Shown here piece after piece: positions 25,992 through 40,384 of a DNA stretch of 64,000 nucleotides; positions within the stretch are counted from its first letter, which is position 1; each line of letters opens with the position of its first letter. The position numbers and the translations under genes are program-made. Under the pieces are notes generated by a model. That model saw only the letters and a list, made by a program, of their open reading frames with translations, was not told the DNA's origin and made no database searches. Origin of the DNA: Lytechinus pictus (Eukaryota; Echinodermata; Echinoidea; Temnopleuroida; Toxopneustidae). The DNA lies in contig NC_087245.1 of NCBI RefSeq assembly GCF_037042905.1, positions 11,175,501 through 11,239,500 on the forward strand, read 5' to 3'.

Positions 25992-26598
25992 TAAAAAGTT
26001 AAAATCCACCCCATCGAAAAATTGATTTGAATAAAAAGAGAAAAATCAAACAAGCATAACACTAAAGATTTCATCAAAATCGGGTGTAAAATAAGAAAGT
26101 CATGACATTTTAAAGTTTATTTTTCAAAAATAAGTTATGTATGCACAACTCAGTGATATGCAAATGAGGGAGTCGATGATGTCCCCCACTCACTATTTCT
26201 TTTGTTGTTTATTGCTTGAATATACCATATTTCATTTTTTTTTATTTGACAATGAGGACTCTCTTGTTTAAACCACAAAATGTTAAAACAATGATGATTA
26301 CACATGTTCACGACGGAGTAAATCTTCGTTTCATATGGAATTAGACAAAATTACGGAATATTTCATATTCCATGTAATGAAATACAAAAGAAATACTGAG
26401 TTGATGACGTCATCAGTTTGCTCATTAGCATACCGACCAGGATGTGAATATGACTATTTGGTGAAATTAAGCGAAACTTGAAAATGTTATAATTTTCTTA
26501 TTTTAAATCCGATTTTAATGAAATTTTTAGTGTTATGTTTGTTTGATTTTTCTCTTTTTATTCAAACCAGCTTTTTGTTCGGATGGACTTGTCCTTTA
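25992..26598. mobile_element. Older relative of the TTAA TIR element
   Basis: Similar to 15760..16374 along its length, including ATTTCATCAAAATCGG and TGATGACGTCATCAGTTTGC, with eroded ends. Confidence 0.65.
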
Positions 26599-29500
26599 GG
26601 TATTTTCTACTGAGTGACCGCTGTGAATAAGTTTGAATAATAAGGATCTTTGTAGGGCAATTTATAACAAAATATACTCAAATTTATTGAGCCATTAGAA
26701 AAATGGGTCAAACAAGTTTTTTTTTCCTAATCTTTATTCTTACAAAGTGCGGGGAGTGTATCCAAAAGACAATGCGAAAAGAGCGTTGGTAATGGAATAT
26801 CATTTTCTAAAATACTACATATAAGTATTATATTCTAATGGCTAATTATAGGAAATTCTGAATTGGCAATATTGTACTTTATCATGATTAGAGAAATAAA
26901 TGAAAGATGGATGGGGGACCCGACATGGAACATGAATAGAAGCTTCAAGTGCGTTTCGACATAAAGAGATTTGTATTTTCATTTTTTTTTAAGAATGAAT
27001 CATGCAAATTATATTGGATTTCTTATATGTGCTTGAAAAGCGCATGTGATCGTGCATTTATGTGCGCTTGAATATTTGAAAAAAAAGAAAACGTAATTTT
27101 TCGGCGATTGGTAATATGGCAAAAACTAAATTGTTACGTTTCTTGTTTAAAAAAAAATCAAGCTCTTACCGCATAGATTGAAACAGAGAAAGAAATGAAA
27201 ATACTAATCTTCGTCATCAATGTCAACATGGCATCATCGTTACGATAACATTAAATGATGATGAATAATATCATCAATGATAAAATTAATAATGATAATT
27301 TAATGATATGAATAATATTCAATCGTTATAATAAACGTGTAATACATTATCTATTTTATCTATCTAACTATCTCTCAAGTGGATATTTTCGGCCTACGGG
27401 CTTTTCAGAAAGTTATACATGTACATGTACTTTTACGAAGACTGTATATTAATTATCGCTTCTTTTTTAGGCATGGGGAAGGGTTTTATACCCAAACGAA
27501 AAAAAAAGCATATGTTGTTTTTAATCAAACATTGTTTGCTATTTTTATATACATTTCAAAATCTTTAAGTTAAAATTTTGAACCAACGTGTATTTTAGCA
27601 TACATGTAGCCTACAATGCTCCATTTTCTTTCGAAAAATGAAATCAAATTGAACAAATATGAATGATAACTAGATTTACCCCCCCCCCAAAAAAAAAAGG
27701 CTTTAAATTACTATTTCAATACATGAATCAAAGTCATTCTGAAAACAAAACTAATAGGGATCACTTAGAATAGAAGCATCATTCAATTCAACAGTGTTAG
27801 TGACAGCATGGTGACAGACACAATTTTTGCATCATGTCCAATTTTAGCACATGACGTTGCGTTGCCAAGCGTGGTGTGACGTATATGCCTTTACAATAGT
27901 GTCAGAGCGCCAGGCGTGCTCTCTCATATTGTACGATGGGGAGAAAGGTACAAATAAATGATTTGTTTGTTTAACAGGCAGTTCAAGTTGAAATATTTTG
28001 CATACAAATCTGTTTGCTTCGTTTCCTATTTTGTGGTCTATAACTGGCATACCGAGCAAAAGCAGGGACATCTCGATTTGATTCATATATAATTTCCGTC
28101 GGTCACTTAACGTATGAGGGGGAACACATCAGTTATCTTACACATTTATCAAACTGCTCTTATTTCCTACAGAAATGGAATCCTTATTATGTGTATACAT
28201 TAGAATCTCTGATGCATTCTCTGAATAAAAGAATGTATTTAAAAATTTAACGCATTGAATTAAATTGAATATTAAAACTTAAAGTATTCCTTATGAATTT
28301 TGCACAGTTTAGTTCAAAATATCCAGATTCTATTAAAAGAATATACTGACAATCAAATCACTTGCATTGTCCCATGAAGGGATTCCCGAGAAAATTAATA
28401 GAACCCGAATGTTAGAGAGGATTTTCTCTAAAACCATCTGTACTATACCTTCAGGTGAGTAAATTCAAATTATTGTTTCAATCAATTTTATTCGTAATCT
28501 AACTAAATACTTTGATAAACTTTACTATCATTGTGTCAAAGCTAACTAGAAAAGAATAAACTAGACGGATGTGAGTAGAATGAGTGGTAAATGTCAAGAT
28601 GCATTCAGCTATTACCCCAACTCAGCAATTCTTAAGATTTTTAAGAATATAATTATTTACAAGGTAATGAACAATATTTATGTTGTCATATCAATTTAGT
28701 CAATATGTGTTTTAAAAAAAAGGAAATTTGACATTCATGTTATATACTGCGAAACTATATATTCAAATCATGATATGACTAAACCAAATCGGGAAAATAT
28801 CAAGTTTTCTTGTATCTCCTGGCGGAGGCAGCTAGCATAATATTTCATTTTTATGGGAATACTATATATAAATACATTACCTAGAGCATAAATATGAGAA
28901 ATATTTTAATCGCGTTTATACAAATATATTTCAATAACCACGCCAAATGCAACATGATGAATATCAACATTTTGCTACAAAACCAAAATGAACATTAATC
29001 GAAATATCTTGCCAACAAAATATTATATTTGGAAACCCATCGGTATTGTAATGATTTTGATAGACCAATTCAATACGGCAACATGCAATAAATATATGTA
29101 TGTTTTTCAAAATTATAGCCTAACCTATATAATCCTGAAACTTCTGACCATAAAACCTTAGAGTTTATTTACACAAAACTTGGGTTAGTATGATAATCGC
29201 AAAGCCATTTGATGTAGGCCATCTTTCTTCTGATGTGTGAAGGAAAACATAAAAACGCATATTTTGTTTCTGATCTTACAAAAAAAGATCAAAAAGCTGT
29301 AAACCTATAAAAAACACAAAAAATACATTCTGTTCTCCGTTCTTTCCATCACAATGGTTTTGATGGCTTCTTATAAAATTATCATTGTATTGGGAATCGT
29401 ATAAAACAAGACGAGATACATCGCTTTTCAATCTAACATCATCATCATCATATAAATGTATAACTCCATTCCTAATGATTGAAATGAGGCTGAATACACG

Positions 29501-30599
29501 CACACATCAACAAAATGGCGTCTTAATCGCAACGACATAGCAATTGGTAATAATAGTTCATATCATGTTCAACAGAGCATGAAGATGTTGCGAGAGGGAG
29601 AGAGCAATACAGCAATATGTTTAGGTCGAAATATTATGTCATTAGATTTGAAAAACATAATATGACAAGGCCTACCTTGGTGATATCTTTTAAATGTCTG
29701 CCCGAATCAAAACCCTTTGAAGTCTAAGCGCTGCGTAGTGGCACACACTGCTGCTGCAGATATTATAATAACCTACGGCTCTATTTACAAAAGAAAATGG
29801 ATTCTGTCCGTGGAAGGAGCGAGGGTTTTTGTATAGAGGTATAACTCTATTGAAGCAAATATTGGATGAAGTGGAATACCTAATATCATAAACCTTGCTG
29901 CATCGGTGTAGCGGGCGCTCGTCTCTCTCTACATTAAATATATATTTTTCATATGTTCTATAAAAATATAAACCCTTTCCGAAATTAACCTAATAACGGA
30001 TTGAAATTCAGAATCCCTCTTTAACTCATTTCTAATATGTCTATTCTAAAAGATCATGCACTTTATTATTTACCATCTTTGCCTTACCACTTAATGATGA
30101 TAATAATAATTCAATATTTGTTTATCTATTTCAATATTTATATGATTCTTTCTCACTTAACGTTATTTTCTTTCTCAGAAATATACTCCTTTCCTGTATC
30201 GCCAAATTTATTTCCAAGGCTCTTCGGTAATGCTATATCCACTGTTTACAAATTCCCACCCACACACGCACTCACCACACACTGAGTATTGTGTCTCGGT
30301 TTTATTTTACTCCCACAGTAGACCTTCTCATCTTCTATTCAGCTCGAGCTGTCCCTTTCCTCTCATCACCCTCACACAGTTTTATGCCGCTATATGTTCT
30401 TTTTATATAATAACAAAAAAAAAACGTTTTATTTACCCAGGGTAGCTACTACAGTTGTAAAATTGATCTACCCGGGGATAACGCATAACATAAAAATGTT
30501 ATTGTTATACCCTTCTCCTATATATCATGCCTATCTGATTGCTAAGCGCGTCTTTGAAGTCCTTTTCCCATTAATTTGGTTATCTTTCCTAGAGCTCAC

Positions 30600-30770
30600 T
30601 GCATCTATCTCCCAAGAGTTCCTTCCATTCCTCCCTCCTCCTCTCTTCTTCTCTCTCACCCTCTCTTCTCTCTCTCTCTCTTTCTCCTCTATATCTCTCT
30701 CTCTCTCTCACAGATACACACCTCTTTCAAACACCCCCACACACACGCACACCCACACCAACGTGTGTTC
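30600..30770. repeat. CT/CA-rich simple repeat
   Basis: A (TC)n tract passing into (CA)n. No gene seen. Confidence 0.8.
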
Positions 30771-31034
30771 TAAAAAAAAATCCAAAAGTTATTTTATTCA
30801 AAATATTTCATTGTAGAATCATTTATTACAATGAACATGATGAACTCCCTCGTCCATAAGAAAGTTGATTGGTTGTTGATATTTTTTTCATTCTCCATCT
30901 TTCCCCATCTCGTGTTTTTATCCTTGGTCCTTCTGCTTCATTCTGTTTTTAATCACTTTACGGTGCTTCCTCTCATTCTCCATCCAGCCCCCTTCTCTTT
31001 CCTGTTTGTTCTCCTCTCTCTATATTTCTTTCCC

Positions 31035-31521
31035 CTAATGGACAAGTCCACCCCAACAAAAAATTGATTTGAATTAAGAAAGAAAAATCCAATAAGCATA
31101 ACACTGAAAATTTCATTAAAATCGGATTTGAAATAAGAAAGTTATGACATTTTAAAGTTTCGCTTAATTTCACAAAACAGTTATAATCACATCCTGGTCT
31201 GTATGCAAATGAGGAAACTGATGATGTCATCCACTCACTATTTATTTTGTATTTTATTATATGAAATATTATATTTTTCTCCTCATTGTCGGGTATTTCC
31301 TCCATGAACATGTGGAATTAGTATTGTTTAATACTATATGGTTAAGTCAAGTTGGTCCTTATTGTCAAATCTGCAAAAATGTCACCCAGTTGTGCATATC
31401 ACTGTTTTGTGAAAATAATCGAAACTTTAAAATATCAAACTTTATAAATTGATATCCGATTTTGATGAAATTTTCAGCTTTAAGCTAGTTAGAATTTTCT
31501 CTATTTAGGACTTGACCTTTG
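31035..31521. mobile_element. Shortened relative of the TTAA TIR element
   Basis: Left end GGACAAGTCCACCCCAACAA matches the right end of the 15760 copy in reverse complement; the right end TTAGGACTTGACCTTT is eroded. It lacks part of the middle found in the other copies. Confidence 0.65.
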
Positions 31522-34000
31522 ATAATCATTTTGACGGTGATACCATTAAACCAAAGGGTCGAGATGAAGGTCAATTATGTAGGTTGCGCAGTGGAAGAAT
31601 ACCAGTAGCAGTAACCGGAAGTCTAGGAGGGCCCGTATATGTGAATTCAACCATGTAAACATTAATATGACCTGAACTCTTTCCTTTCTAACGTATTTTA
31701 CATCTCCAATGTCGATAGCTATTCGAAACGGTCAAAGAAAGACTATTATGATTCTTAACCAATGAAGTAAAACCATTCTTACAACGTAATTATTTGACAG
31801 CCAAAAAATAATCAAGAGATTTGAAACAAAACAATGGCGTTGGGTATGTTTCGTTTAATTTCGTATTCATCGTCTGGATTTGGATACAAATACAAATAAA
31901 AAGGCATTTGATGTCCCCGCACACAGCACAAGGCGCTGGGGGCGAGACTTGTTATGGGAAGGAAAAAACTAATTCTGTCATTCGTCAATGAAATGAAATG
32001 TCATGTTTGTTTTTTAAATTGAATATGAGATAAGATGGAATCACAAGGCCCAGATTTCAGTTTTGTGATATTCTTCTGTATCCTCTTTACATTATTTTCC
32101 ACCATTATATTACCACAACATGAAAAATCATAATGAGGTTACCCCCAAGTCTCCATAGTACCGCACCGATTAACTGTTTTACGGTTTAATCAGTAAACAA
32201 CTCAATTTAATGTGTTCAATCAGTTTGGCTAACCTCAAATTGTAAAGGTTGTCCTATATATATTATGATCAAATCAGCAACGTTCCACGATGTATCTTTT
32301 TATTTTGTAAAAATACATTACAATGTCATAAATGTGTAATAATTAACGTCTGCATAAAACAAAATGTGTTCAAGCCTGCAAAAAATATGGCATGAAATAT
32401 AAACGATTTTCTAATCAAATATATACGACAAAATAATGAGCATGATGAAGAACCCATGCACTTGATTTTACCATAATGGAACAGTTAAGTTCAATTCTTG
32501 TATGGAAACTTTTTTACTGACAATCTTTACAAAATTCATATTAAGTATGCACCAAATCCTTCATTTTCACTCGACAGAATGCAAAAAAAAAGCCCCAATG
32601 ACAAACTCGGTCAATTCGATCCCGCGCTTTTGAGTTGTTGTTTTTCTCGAAAAAGTTTACACGTAAGCGAAAAATGTCTGCGTACGGCAATGTTTTCTTG
32701 TTTTGTAAAACATATGAAAATATATATGCTCTCCAGCTGACCTTCTGTAACTATCATTAACTATTATTAACGATGAATGAGTACGAATTATATTGAATAT
32801 TCAGTTTAAAAAAATATTGAATCTCTATAAAGAAACAAAACAAAAACGAAAGACATTACACATGTTCAACATTATACCTCACAAACCGTATGAATGAAAC
32901 TTAGAAATAATTAGAATAAAGCTTTAAATATGATTAAACCGAAATTTAACTCAGGATAGTACTGAAAAACAGAGCTTCTATTATTTTACTACAACCTATT
33001 TGAAAAAAAAATGTAACCATACTTCCGAAAGAAATTAAAAAACAAGCCACCACATAGCAACACACATGACAAGCTAAATGTATACATATCTGTACTATTT
33101 CGGATGATAGGTTTTGAGTGAACCTGTTAGGCCTCATTTGATTTCATTTCGTTTATCGTGCCGATGATTGAGTGTGAAATTTCTAAAAGAACGTATGAAT
33201 ACAGTCTATAATGTAATAATTTAATTTATAATACATGTCATGAATGTTCGTTGTCATACGACTCTACGGGCGACGTGAATACAGTTCTTGCTTACTGGCC
33301 AATAATGCAAAAAACATGTCAATATTTTTCAATTAGTTTTCTCAATCCCAATTGGTATGCATTGTTCCAGTGACAAACGGTATATCAACGGATGAGTAGC
33401 AGAGACATGTTACATTTTAGGGTCAAGGTTTAAGTTAAGAACATTTTCTTTTGAATAAATAGTATTTTAATATCACTGAAAGATATTTATATATTTGAAA
33501 TACATTGCATGGTTTGTACGCATCCCAATCGTCAATATGAACCAACTAATATTGAGGCCACAGGAAGCCTTTCAGAAAGCACCCCATTACGAAAATAGAT
33601 GTATGTAATATGTGTTATCATCTTCTCTCCAACCGTTGTACAAAATCAATATGATTGGATTCACTATGTATGCCATTTTTAAAAAATCGATTATTTTGTG
33701 TTCATTTTAATTTGTAATTTGCATCTTGCATTGTATCATGATTCATTGCACTCTTTATTCACCCTGTTTAAATTGGATACGCATTACAAGTTCTAAAAAA
33801 CATAAGGATTATATTCCTTTCCACTGCTATACTAGAAGTCTTCTTGATTCAATTGTAAATTGAATTATAAAGAAAATAAAAAATGATGTAAAAAAGGAAA
33901 TTACAACAAAGTTTACATACGAAGTGGGTTCATTGTAGGAATAAATGTATCAAGCAAATCCATATATTTAGCATAAACTAATGAAACAAGTCCTAAGATA

Positions 34001-34744
34001 CAGTGCGTCCCACAAAAAACGAAACCGTGATTTATCGATGATTTATCATAACATAAGATTATTTCTCATTCACGCATGAGTGAGCAACAACAATTTGAAG
34101 AGGGGATACCAAAAATTAATTTGGCGGGCTGTATCTGGGTTTCAAAACGAAACCCCATTTTTGAAAAGTTCAATATCTGCTCTTTAATTTGATACCTCTA
34201 TTACAGGAAATGGTCAAGAAATAACAAAGTTCTGGTTATTTGAAATAAGGCTTGAATTTCAATAATTTCATAAAATGAAGAGGTTTTACAGGCTGGCGTT
34301 CAAACTCACTCGATACTCCGTTTTGTTGACGATCAGCCATGCATTAAGTCTTTTGTTAACCGTTCGATAGCTTCTGTGGGAAATCGGTGAAAACACGTTT
34401 ATTTAATGAAATTATGGAAATACAAGCATTGTTTCGAGGGAACATAACTTTTTTACTTCTCGACCATTTTTAGTGATTAAGGTTTCAAATAAAAGAGCAG
34501 ATATTGAACTTTTTAGGCATTTGAATTTCTTTTTGAAATTCAGATACCCCCCGCCAAATGACTTTTTGGTATCCTTTCTTCAAATTGATTTTGCTCATGC
34601 GTGAATGAGGAATAATCTAAGTAATGTCAGATGAAAGAGGAGATCCTAAGCTTTACATTGATTGGTCATTTGTCTTTTGTATTCATGATTAAGTTATGAT
34701 AAATCATCGCTAAATCTCGGTTTCGTTTTTTGTGGGACGCACTG
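34001..34744. mobile_element. Mariner/Tc1-type non-autonomous element, 744 bases
   Basis: Ends CAGTGCGTCCCACAAAAAAC in both orientations, continuing into GAAACCG, with TA at 33999..34000 and 34745..34746. Internal mirror words (GATACC, CTCTTTAATTTGA) also face each other. No transposase frame. It ends about 240 bases from the copy B stop codon. Confidence 0.85.
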
Positions 34745-34846
34745 TATAGCACAATTTGTTTACACGGGTTCACAGGTTTGTCATTGTATATGCGTCAACT
34801 CCATTTTCAAATTCATAAGGTATAAAGTATTCTTTTAAGAAAAAAC

Positions 34847-34885
34847 AATATCCATGAAATACAATAATTGTATTTCATGGATATT
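34847..34885. repeat. Perfect palindrome, 19-base arms with 1-base centre
   Basis: The arm AATATCCATGAAATACAAT, one A, then the exact reverse complement. It lies 101 bases downstream of the copy B stop codon and so may be in the 3' UTR as an RNA stem. Confidence 0.9.
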
Positions 34886-34985
34886 AATTGTTTCCCTCTT
34901 CCTTCAATGTATGTATTTTCTTCTTAAATTGATCATTGTATTTTAGAGAAATTAATTCGGACAGACACAGAGCAGAGTTGAAGAT

Positions 34986-37900
34986 TCAGGCCACCATTCC
35001 CCCAGATTTGGTTGGTACTCCAACAGCTTGCTGGTTGTAAGGGGCAGCTGCAGCTTGGTTGTATCCGGCTTGAGGGGCAGGTTGGCCCGCTGGAGGGTAG
35101 GCCTGCTGAACGTTGTAAGCTGGAGGGGGTTGAGCGATCCCCACTGGCTGTGGAAATTGGCCTGATGAGGGATAATTGGAATTTCAATCGATCGAAAAAA
35201 TAATTTTAGTAGGTACGAATCTAACACAAGACTTTTAGAATATAAAGCTTTATTTATTTCCTTATCAGAAGTTCAATCTTGATTTGATTTCAGCTGTAAG
35301 AAAAGTAATGACGCAGTCACATTCAAGTAACCGACTTAAAACCGACCGATGATAATTATGTCATTTGAAATTCGTATGGATATATTTGATCGACTCGGAG
35401 TTGGTTTCGGGGTGTGACTGCGGTGTAACTGCGGTGTGACTGCGGTGTAAATACAATCAAATGTGATTTCGCAGTGTATGTGTGAATCGTCACAAATTAA
35501 AAAAAAAGTTAATTTTAGTTTTAAAAAGAAAGCAATCATCAATATCCACAAAAAAATATTATTTGATTTCCAAAAAGTGATCGAATGGGAAAATCCCAGT
35601 TGAAACACACGCATCATTTAATCACATGAAAACATTTTTTTCTTCTAAAATGTGCCTAAACTACCAAACACAAAATTAAAGCTTTATTCTAATATGTTTT
35701 CCCTGATTTTTAGATGACTATATCTATTTTCTTGAATAACTTACCCAAATAGTTAATGTGTTATGTTATTACTCGGTGTTAACTAGCTTGAAATCATATT
35801 AATGTTTTATTCACTAACTTTTCTTGAAACTGTTAGCAGACTCATTTTTGCCACATTTTACAAGCCCTTACTTACAAAATGTTTTTTTCCGCAAACGTTC
35901 TCCACTCACCAAGCATTTTAGTATGTTCGTCTCGACTTAGAATAACGCGGTTTACTTTTTTTTCGAAAAATAAATAAATAAATACAATCAAGGTCTAAAA
36001 TGAATGGGTCACAATGGGCACAAACAAAACATCCCACGTAAAATGCAGAATCAACATACCAGTTGTCACCACCATTGGGGCCGCCTGCTGGGTGTACTGC
36101 AAAAACAAATTTAAAGAATTGTCATAATTGCAAAATTTCAACAAAACTGAATGTGTCTCCCTTGTAAATAAATAAGTTACAGCAATGAATATCTAATGCA
36201 CTTAAATAGTTATTCAAATTGTTGGTTCTTGAAGAAAAGAAAAATGAATAAACCTAATTTCATAAAATAAGATACAAAACAACAAGTGGGGATATGACAT
36301 GATCAGTTTGCCTATAGAATATTCATGAAGACATGCCTAGAGCCGTTTCACCGGAATGATGCAAATCTTTAAAATGCCATAACTTTTTATTCCTTGTCCA
36401 ATTTTGATCAAATTTTCAGTGTTCTGTTTGTCTGGTTTTTCTTCATTTGTTCAAATCATATTATTTTCAACCCGGAGTACCCCTTAAATGATTATTAAGT
36501 GTATTAACTTACCACAGTGGTAGTAGTAGTTGTTGGGGAGGAATGGGCACACGCCATACCACCGCAGCAGTAAGCTGAGCCTACAATAGCAACCACCATC
36601 TCAATCACTCCAAGAACCGCCAACAGAGCGTCACTTGCGACTCTCCCAGCCTATTCAATTGAATTCGAGAGAATAAAGATAATTTTCTGTTTAATTTTCC
36701 CTTCCTTTATCTAAATCTCCTAACTACTCACTTTCAATCTTTCTTTATTTATTTTTTACTACTGTATCCATAGATGTATTCTTTTATCATCCATTCATGA
36801 ATCATAACAATGATAATAATCCGCATTTGTATATAGCGCACATCGGAACGGCGCATTGTTCGGATATAAAATACTAGCCTGGGGGGGGGGGTACTCACCG
36901 TGACGAAATAAGGCATACGGGGATGTGGTCGCTTTTTTTGGAAGAAATCCCTAAACATGGGGTATGGTTTTATGCTGGAAAAGCCCTAAACATGGCTCCA
37001 ATTTTTAGATACTGGCCTTAAACATGGGTCCATATTGTCCTCCAATTCTGGGTGATAACTTCTTTCTTTCTTTTTTTCTTTTGGGGGGGGGTGCTTGTCA
37101 AATTTTAATAAATCCTTAATAATGGGTATTTTGTTAGCAGAAATGACCCATAAATATGGGAATGGGTTTTGAACCTTCAGCTGCACACCGCCGTCCAAAC
37201 CAAATCTAAGTACCCCCCCCCCCCCACCATTCCCCGTATACTAGTATTACCCTACAAAACTCCGCGGCGTTTCGTAGCGCTTTGCAGATATACCGTTGAT
37301 TTTCCGCGACTTGTTCGCACAATTGTGCAAGCGCATTCTTCACTCCGTATAGGGAGCAATTCAGCAGTAGTTTCCAAACTAAATTGATAGTCACATTACA
37401 TTGGCTTCCAAATCATAAATAATACCCATTTAACACGTAGGTGGAAAGTGGCAAAATTTGGACTGATGCCTCGCCAAAGACCGCCAAGCCGAGATAAGAA
37501 TCGAGAATTCCTTTTCCACCTATTATCTATTTATGTTCTCGTACAAGCATTTCATTATCGACTATCTAAAATTAAAATGTCTTTTATTCGTTTGCAAAAT
37601 TTTGCAATTTTGTTTAAACACTGATAATAGTTGCTAATAATTTCAGAAACAAACTTATTTACACCACTTACATAGCCATGAGCTGCGATAATAGCGCAGT
37701 AAGCTGAATCCTATTTTGCAGAAATTATTAGATGAATCAGACCATTTCATATACATTACTTGATTGTAAGACATTGAAATGTCGGTCACCATTTCTCTCT
37801 TTAAAACTGCTTTTCTGATCGCATAATTCCAATGAAACATATTTACTGTAGAAGCTGTTATTTTCGCGTACAGAATTTTTCGCGAATCGCGGGGGTCCCG

Positions 37901-40124
37901 ACATTTTCGCGGGTTGTTAAATTCGCGATCGGAAGATGTAGAAAACATTTCCACAGCATTTAAAAGAAGCAAAACTAGTGCTAAATTAATCACGTGCAAA
38001 TCTCTACTCCTCAAATTCCATGCTGATGTGTCTTTTGTACATAAATATGTCCCTGTAAAAACAGTTACAAACTGTGGAAAAAGGTGGTTTAAATTTCAAT
38101 TTTTTTACCTTTAGATCTGAAAATTCATCATGCCATAAGTTTGATCTGTAATTTATAGGGTTAAGCAATCGTTAGAATTTGTGTTTTGTTCTATTAATTT
38201 TTCAAAAAGTTGGTAAAACTGCAAAAATGTGGAATTTTGTGAACAGAATCTTCAACTGTAAAAGCTCTGGTCATGTGACTTATGAATATTAATGAGTATG
38301 CAAATAGCTGCCAATACGTGTGTAATAGAGTCAATCAGATGACAATAATATCAAATTATTTCATGGAAAATACATTTTAATATTACAATGAGTGTATAGA
38401 TATTGATAAAATAATGTTAGAAAATACTTTAGGCTCTGATTTTGTTTGAGAAATTAAAAAAAGTGAAATTCTAGCTAACTTTTTGAATCACTAACTGTAC
38501 TTTCTAAGCCTTATTTTTTGTACATATAGAGGTGCATATCTCCATTTTCTCACTACACAGTATGTTTTCAATAGCAAAGCTTTGCTGTTGGGGACATTGG
38601 CACTGACTAACAAGTGTGTCAATATTTTCGCGTGTTGTTAAATTCGCGGCCGATCGGCAATTCGCGAAATCCGCGAAAATAAAACCCCCGCGAAAATTAC
38701 AGCTTGTACATTCTGTTTACGTGGTAAAGTTGAAATTGAGATTCCCTGGTTATCAACTGCAACTTTTCTCACGCTACATTAGAGTTTGTGGAAAATCATC
38801 GAAATTAAATCAAATGCTTTGAAAAGGGGTGTGATTGGCCCAACTAATGAGATGCTCGTATAAAAGATTGTATTCCTTTTTTTTATGAGAATGTTTTGTT
38901 TATTATTCACCATGAATAACCGAAACTAATTTCATCTACCTACCAAAATACTACCTCCGCAGTACTCATAAATATAGCATGATAGTCCACTCGTAATACT
39001 CGAACTAATAGAACCAGCAACCATTTGAATGAAGGCACAAACAGCAGATATGATGCACATCGTTAGATAGGCAATGATCTAAGAAAACAATGCAGAATAT
39101 TAAACAGAATATTCAGGTATCAAGACAACGTCAAATGTTAAAATATATTATAGAGGTCATGCAGTTGCTGTCCTATCATATTTGGGATCATTCAAAGCTG
39201 GTAGGTGTGTATTTGTCAAATTGAACTTTGATATAAAAATACGATTTCATATGTGTTTCTTTGTTATTTATTTCATACCATCTTCCCCACTCCCTCCAAA
39301 AAGTCATTTAAACTCAAAGCTGTCAGTGTTCTAATGCTCCCACTTGGTTTAAAAGACTGTGATATTGATTTAAGACTATATATATGAACGAAGAAAACAA
39401 TAATACATACCACACAGTTGTTCTTTTGGTAGGTGCATATTCCCAAGATTCCAGTAGGAATGTAGAACTACAGAGGATGATAATCGAATTTATGAATCAA
39501 AGGAAATGACAGAAAAGATGCAGGGCTTCACAGTAAAAATAATTAAACAACACTGTTTACTATATTAATCGTCCAGTAGTTGTTGAACAGGTTAAACAAC
39601 CATGCCTAATTTATTAGAAATTATCATATCAAATATTATTATAATAATAATTACTATATATTATTATATTATAGAAAATATTAGAAATTAAACTTTGTTG
39701 TTAAAGATTTTAAACACTTTTTTACACTGTTTATACAACTACTGTACGATTCATAATATAGTAAACAGCGTTGTTAAAAAAAAAATAACAGTGTTGGTGA
39801 AAAGATCAGGTATTATAGCCTTCGTAAGTGACAATTTTTACATTGGACCTAACTTACAAGAACACTCGCCCATATGCCCATGCCGGTAAAGCCTACTCCG
39901 GTCCCGAGAACGATCTCGGCAATAGCAACGACGATGCTCCCAATACCAAGAAAAAGTTGTATCCAACCGGTTGCTCTTCCTGCTGCTCCATTGAAGTTCT
40001 GAGACACACCACTCGTCGAGTTTGGATTCTGGACAGTAGAAGAATAGTTGACTGGAGCAGGCTGATGAACATAGACCGTCTGACCCGGGACTCCCGGCTG
40101 GGTCGGATAAGATGTGGTCTGCAT
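34986..40124 (-). CDS. CD20/MS4A-like four-pass membrane protein, copy B (6 coding exons)
   Basis: Paralogue of copy A in the same orientation. Exons are 40124..39858, 39467..39411, 39078..38944, 36650..36513, 36096..36060 and 35161..34986, all GT-AG and in phase, giving 269 residues. The first exon differs from copy A at 11 of 89 residues, only two of them in the first 54. Exon 2 differs at 3 of 19. Exon 3 is 45 codons against 48 and little of its outer-loop half can be aligned; it keeps two loop cysteines (142 and 148). TM4 keeps the glutamate (170) and the YCCGGMAC segment. The tail keeps PPAY (224-227) but has one GYNQ word instead of three, and ends GGMVA like copy A. The exon 3 donor was set at 38943/38944 because it preserves phase 0 as in the other copies; a GT seven codon-bases earlier would break the frame. 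A candidate acceptor lies 19 bases before the ATG. Probably a plasma-membrane receptor or signalling partner; this rests on family resemblance only. Confidence 0.85.
36145..36487. mobile_element. Half copy of the GTACTCCGGG inverted-repeat element
   Basis: Lies in the fourth intron of copy B. It matches the right half of the element at 50998..51897, including AGTGGGGATATGACAT and GTTTCACCGGAAT, and ends with GTACTCCGGG in reverse complement. The left half is missing. Confidence 0.65.
36869..37246. repeat. Poly-G/poly-C bounded inverted repeat in copy B intron 3
   Basis: Edges ATACTAGCCTGGGG and, reversed, ATACTAGTATACGGGGAATG. Internal repeats of CCTAAACATGG occur several times. Confidence 0.55.
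37848..38709. mobile_element. Inverted-repeat element with TTTTCGCG words, 862 bases
   Basis: Ends GTAGAAGCTGTTATTTTCGC and, reversed, GTACAAGCTGTAATTTTCGC. Each end carries several TTCGCG words (GAATTTTTCGCGAATCGCGG on the left). It lies in the third intron of copy B. No transposase frame. Confidence 0.75.
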
Positions 40125-40384
40125 TTTCAGTTGTTTAAGTTCACTGCACAGGGATTAAAGAGATATCGATAGTTTGATTGGTGATAACTTAGTTATAAAG
40201 GGGAAGTTCACCTTGACAATAGGTTGGTTTTAATAACAGCAGAAAGCTTAGAGAAAAATATTGGTGAATGTTTTCTGACAATCCATCAGGGAATAAGAGA
40301 ACTCTGATTTAAGTTTTTTATTTGCGACGGTATATTCGAGCAACTCCCCACATGTCACGTAATGTAAGTTCCAATGCCTCCTCC

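Larger units (their letters stand above)
18189..34985. other. Intergenic region between copies A and B
   Basis: About 16.8 kb with no supportable gene. It holds a SINE, several inverted-repeat elements, pyrimidine and purine tracts, and long AT-rich stretches (26.6-30 kb and 31.6-34 kb) in which I see nothing beyond simple sequence. Short open frames here lack splice or family support. Confidence 0.5.

Noticed and set aside
27844-28086. 80-codon minus-strand frame
   Set aside because: No splice partners, no family resemblance, typical chance length for AT-rich DNA.
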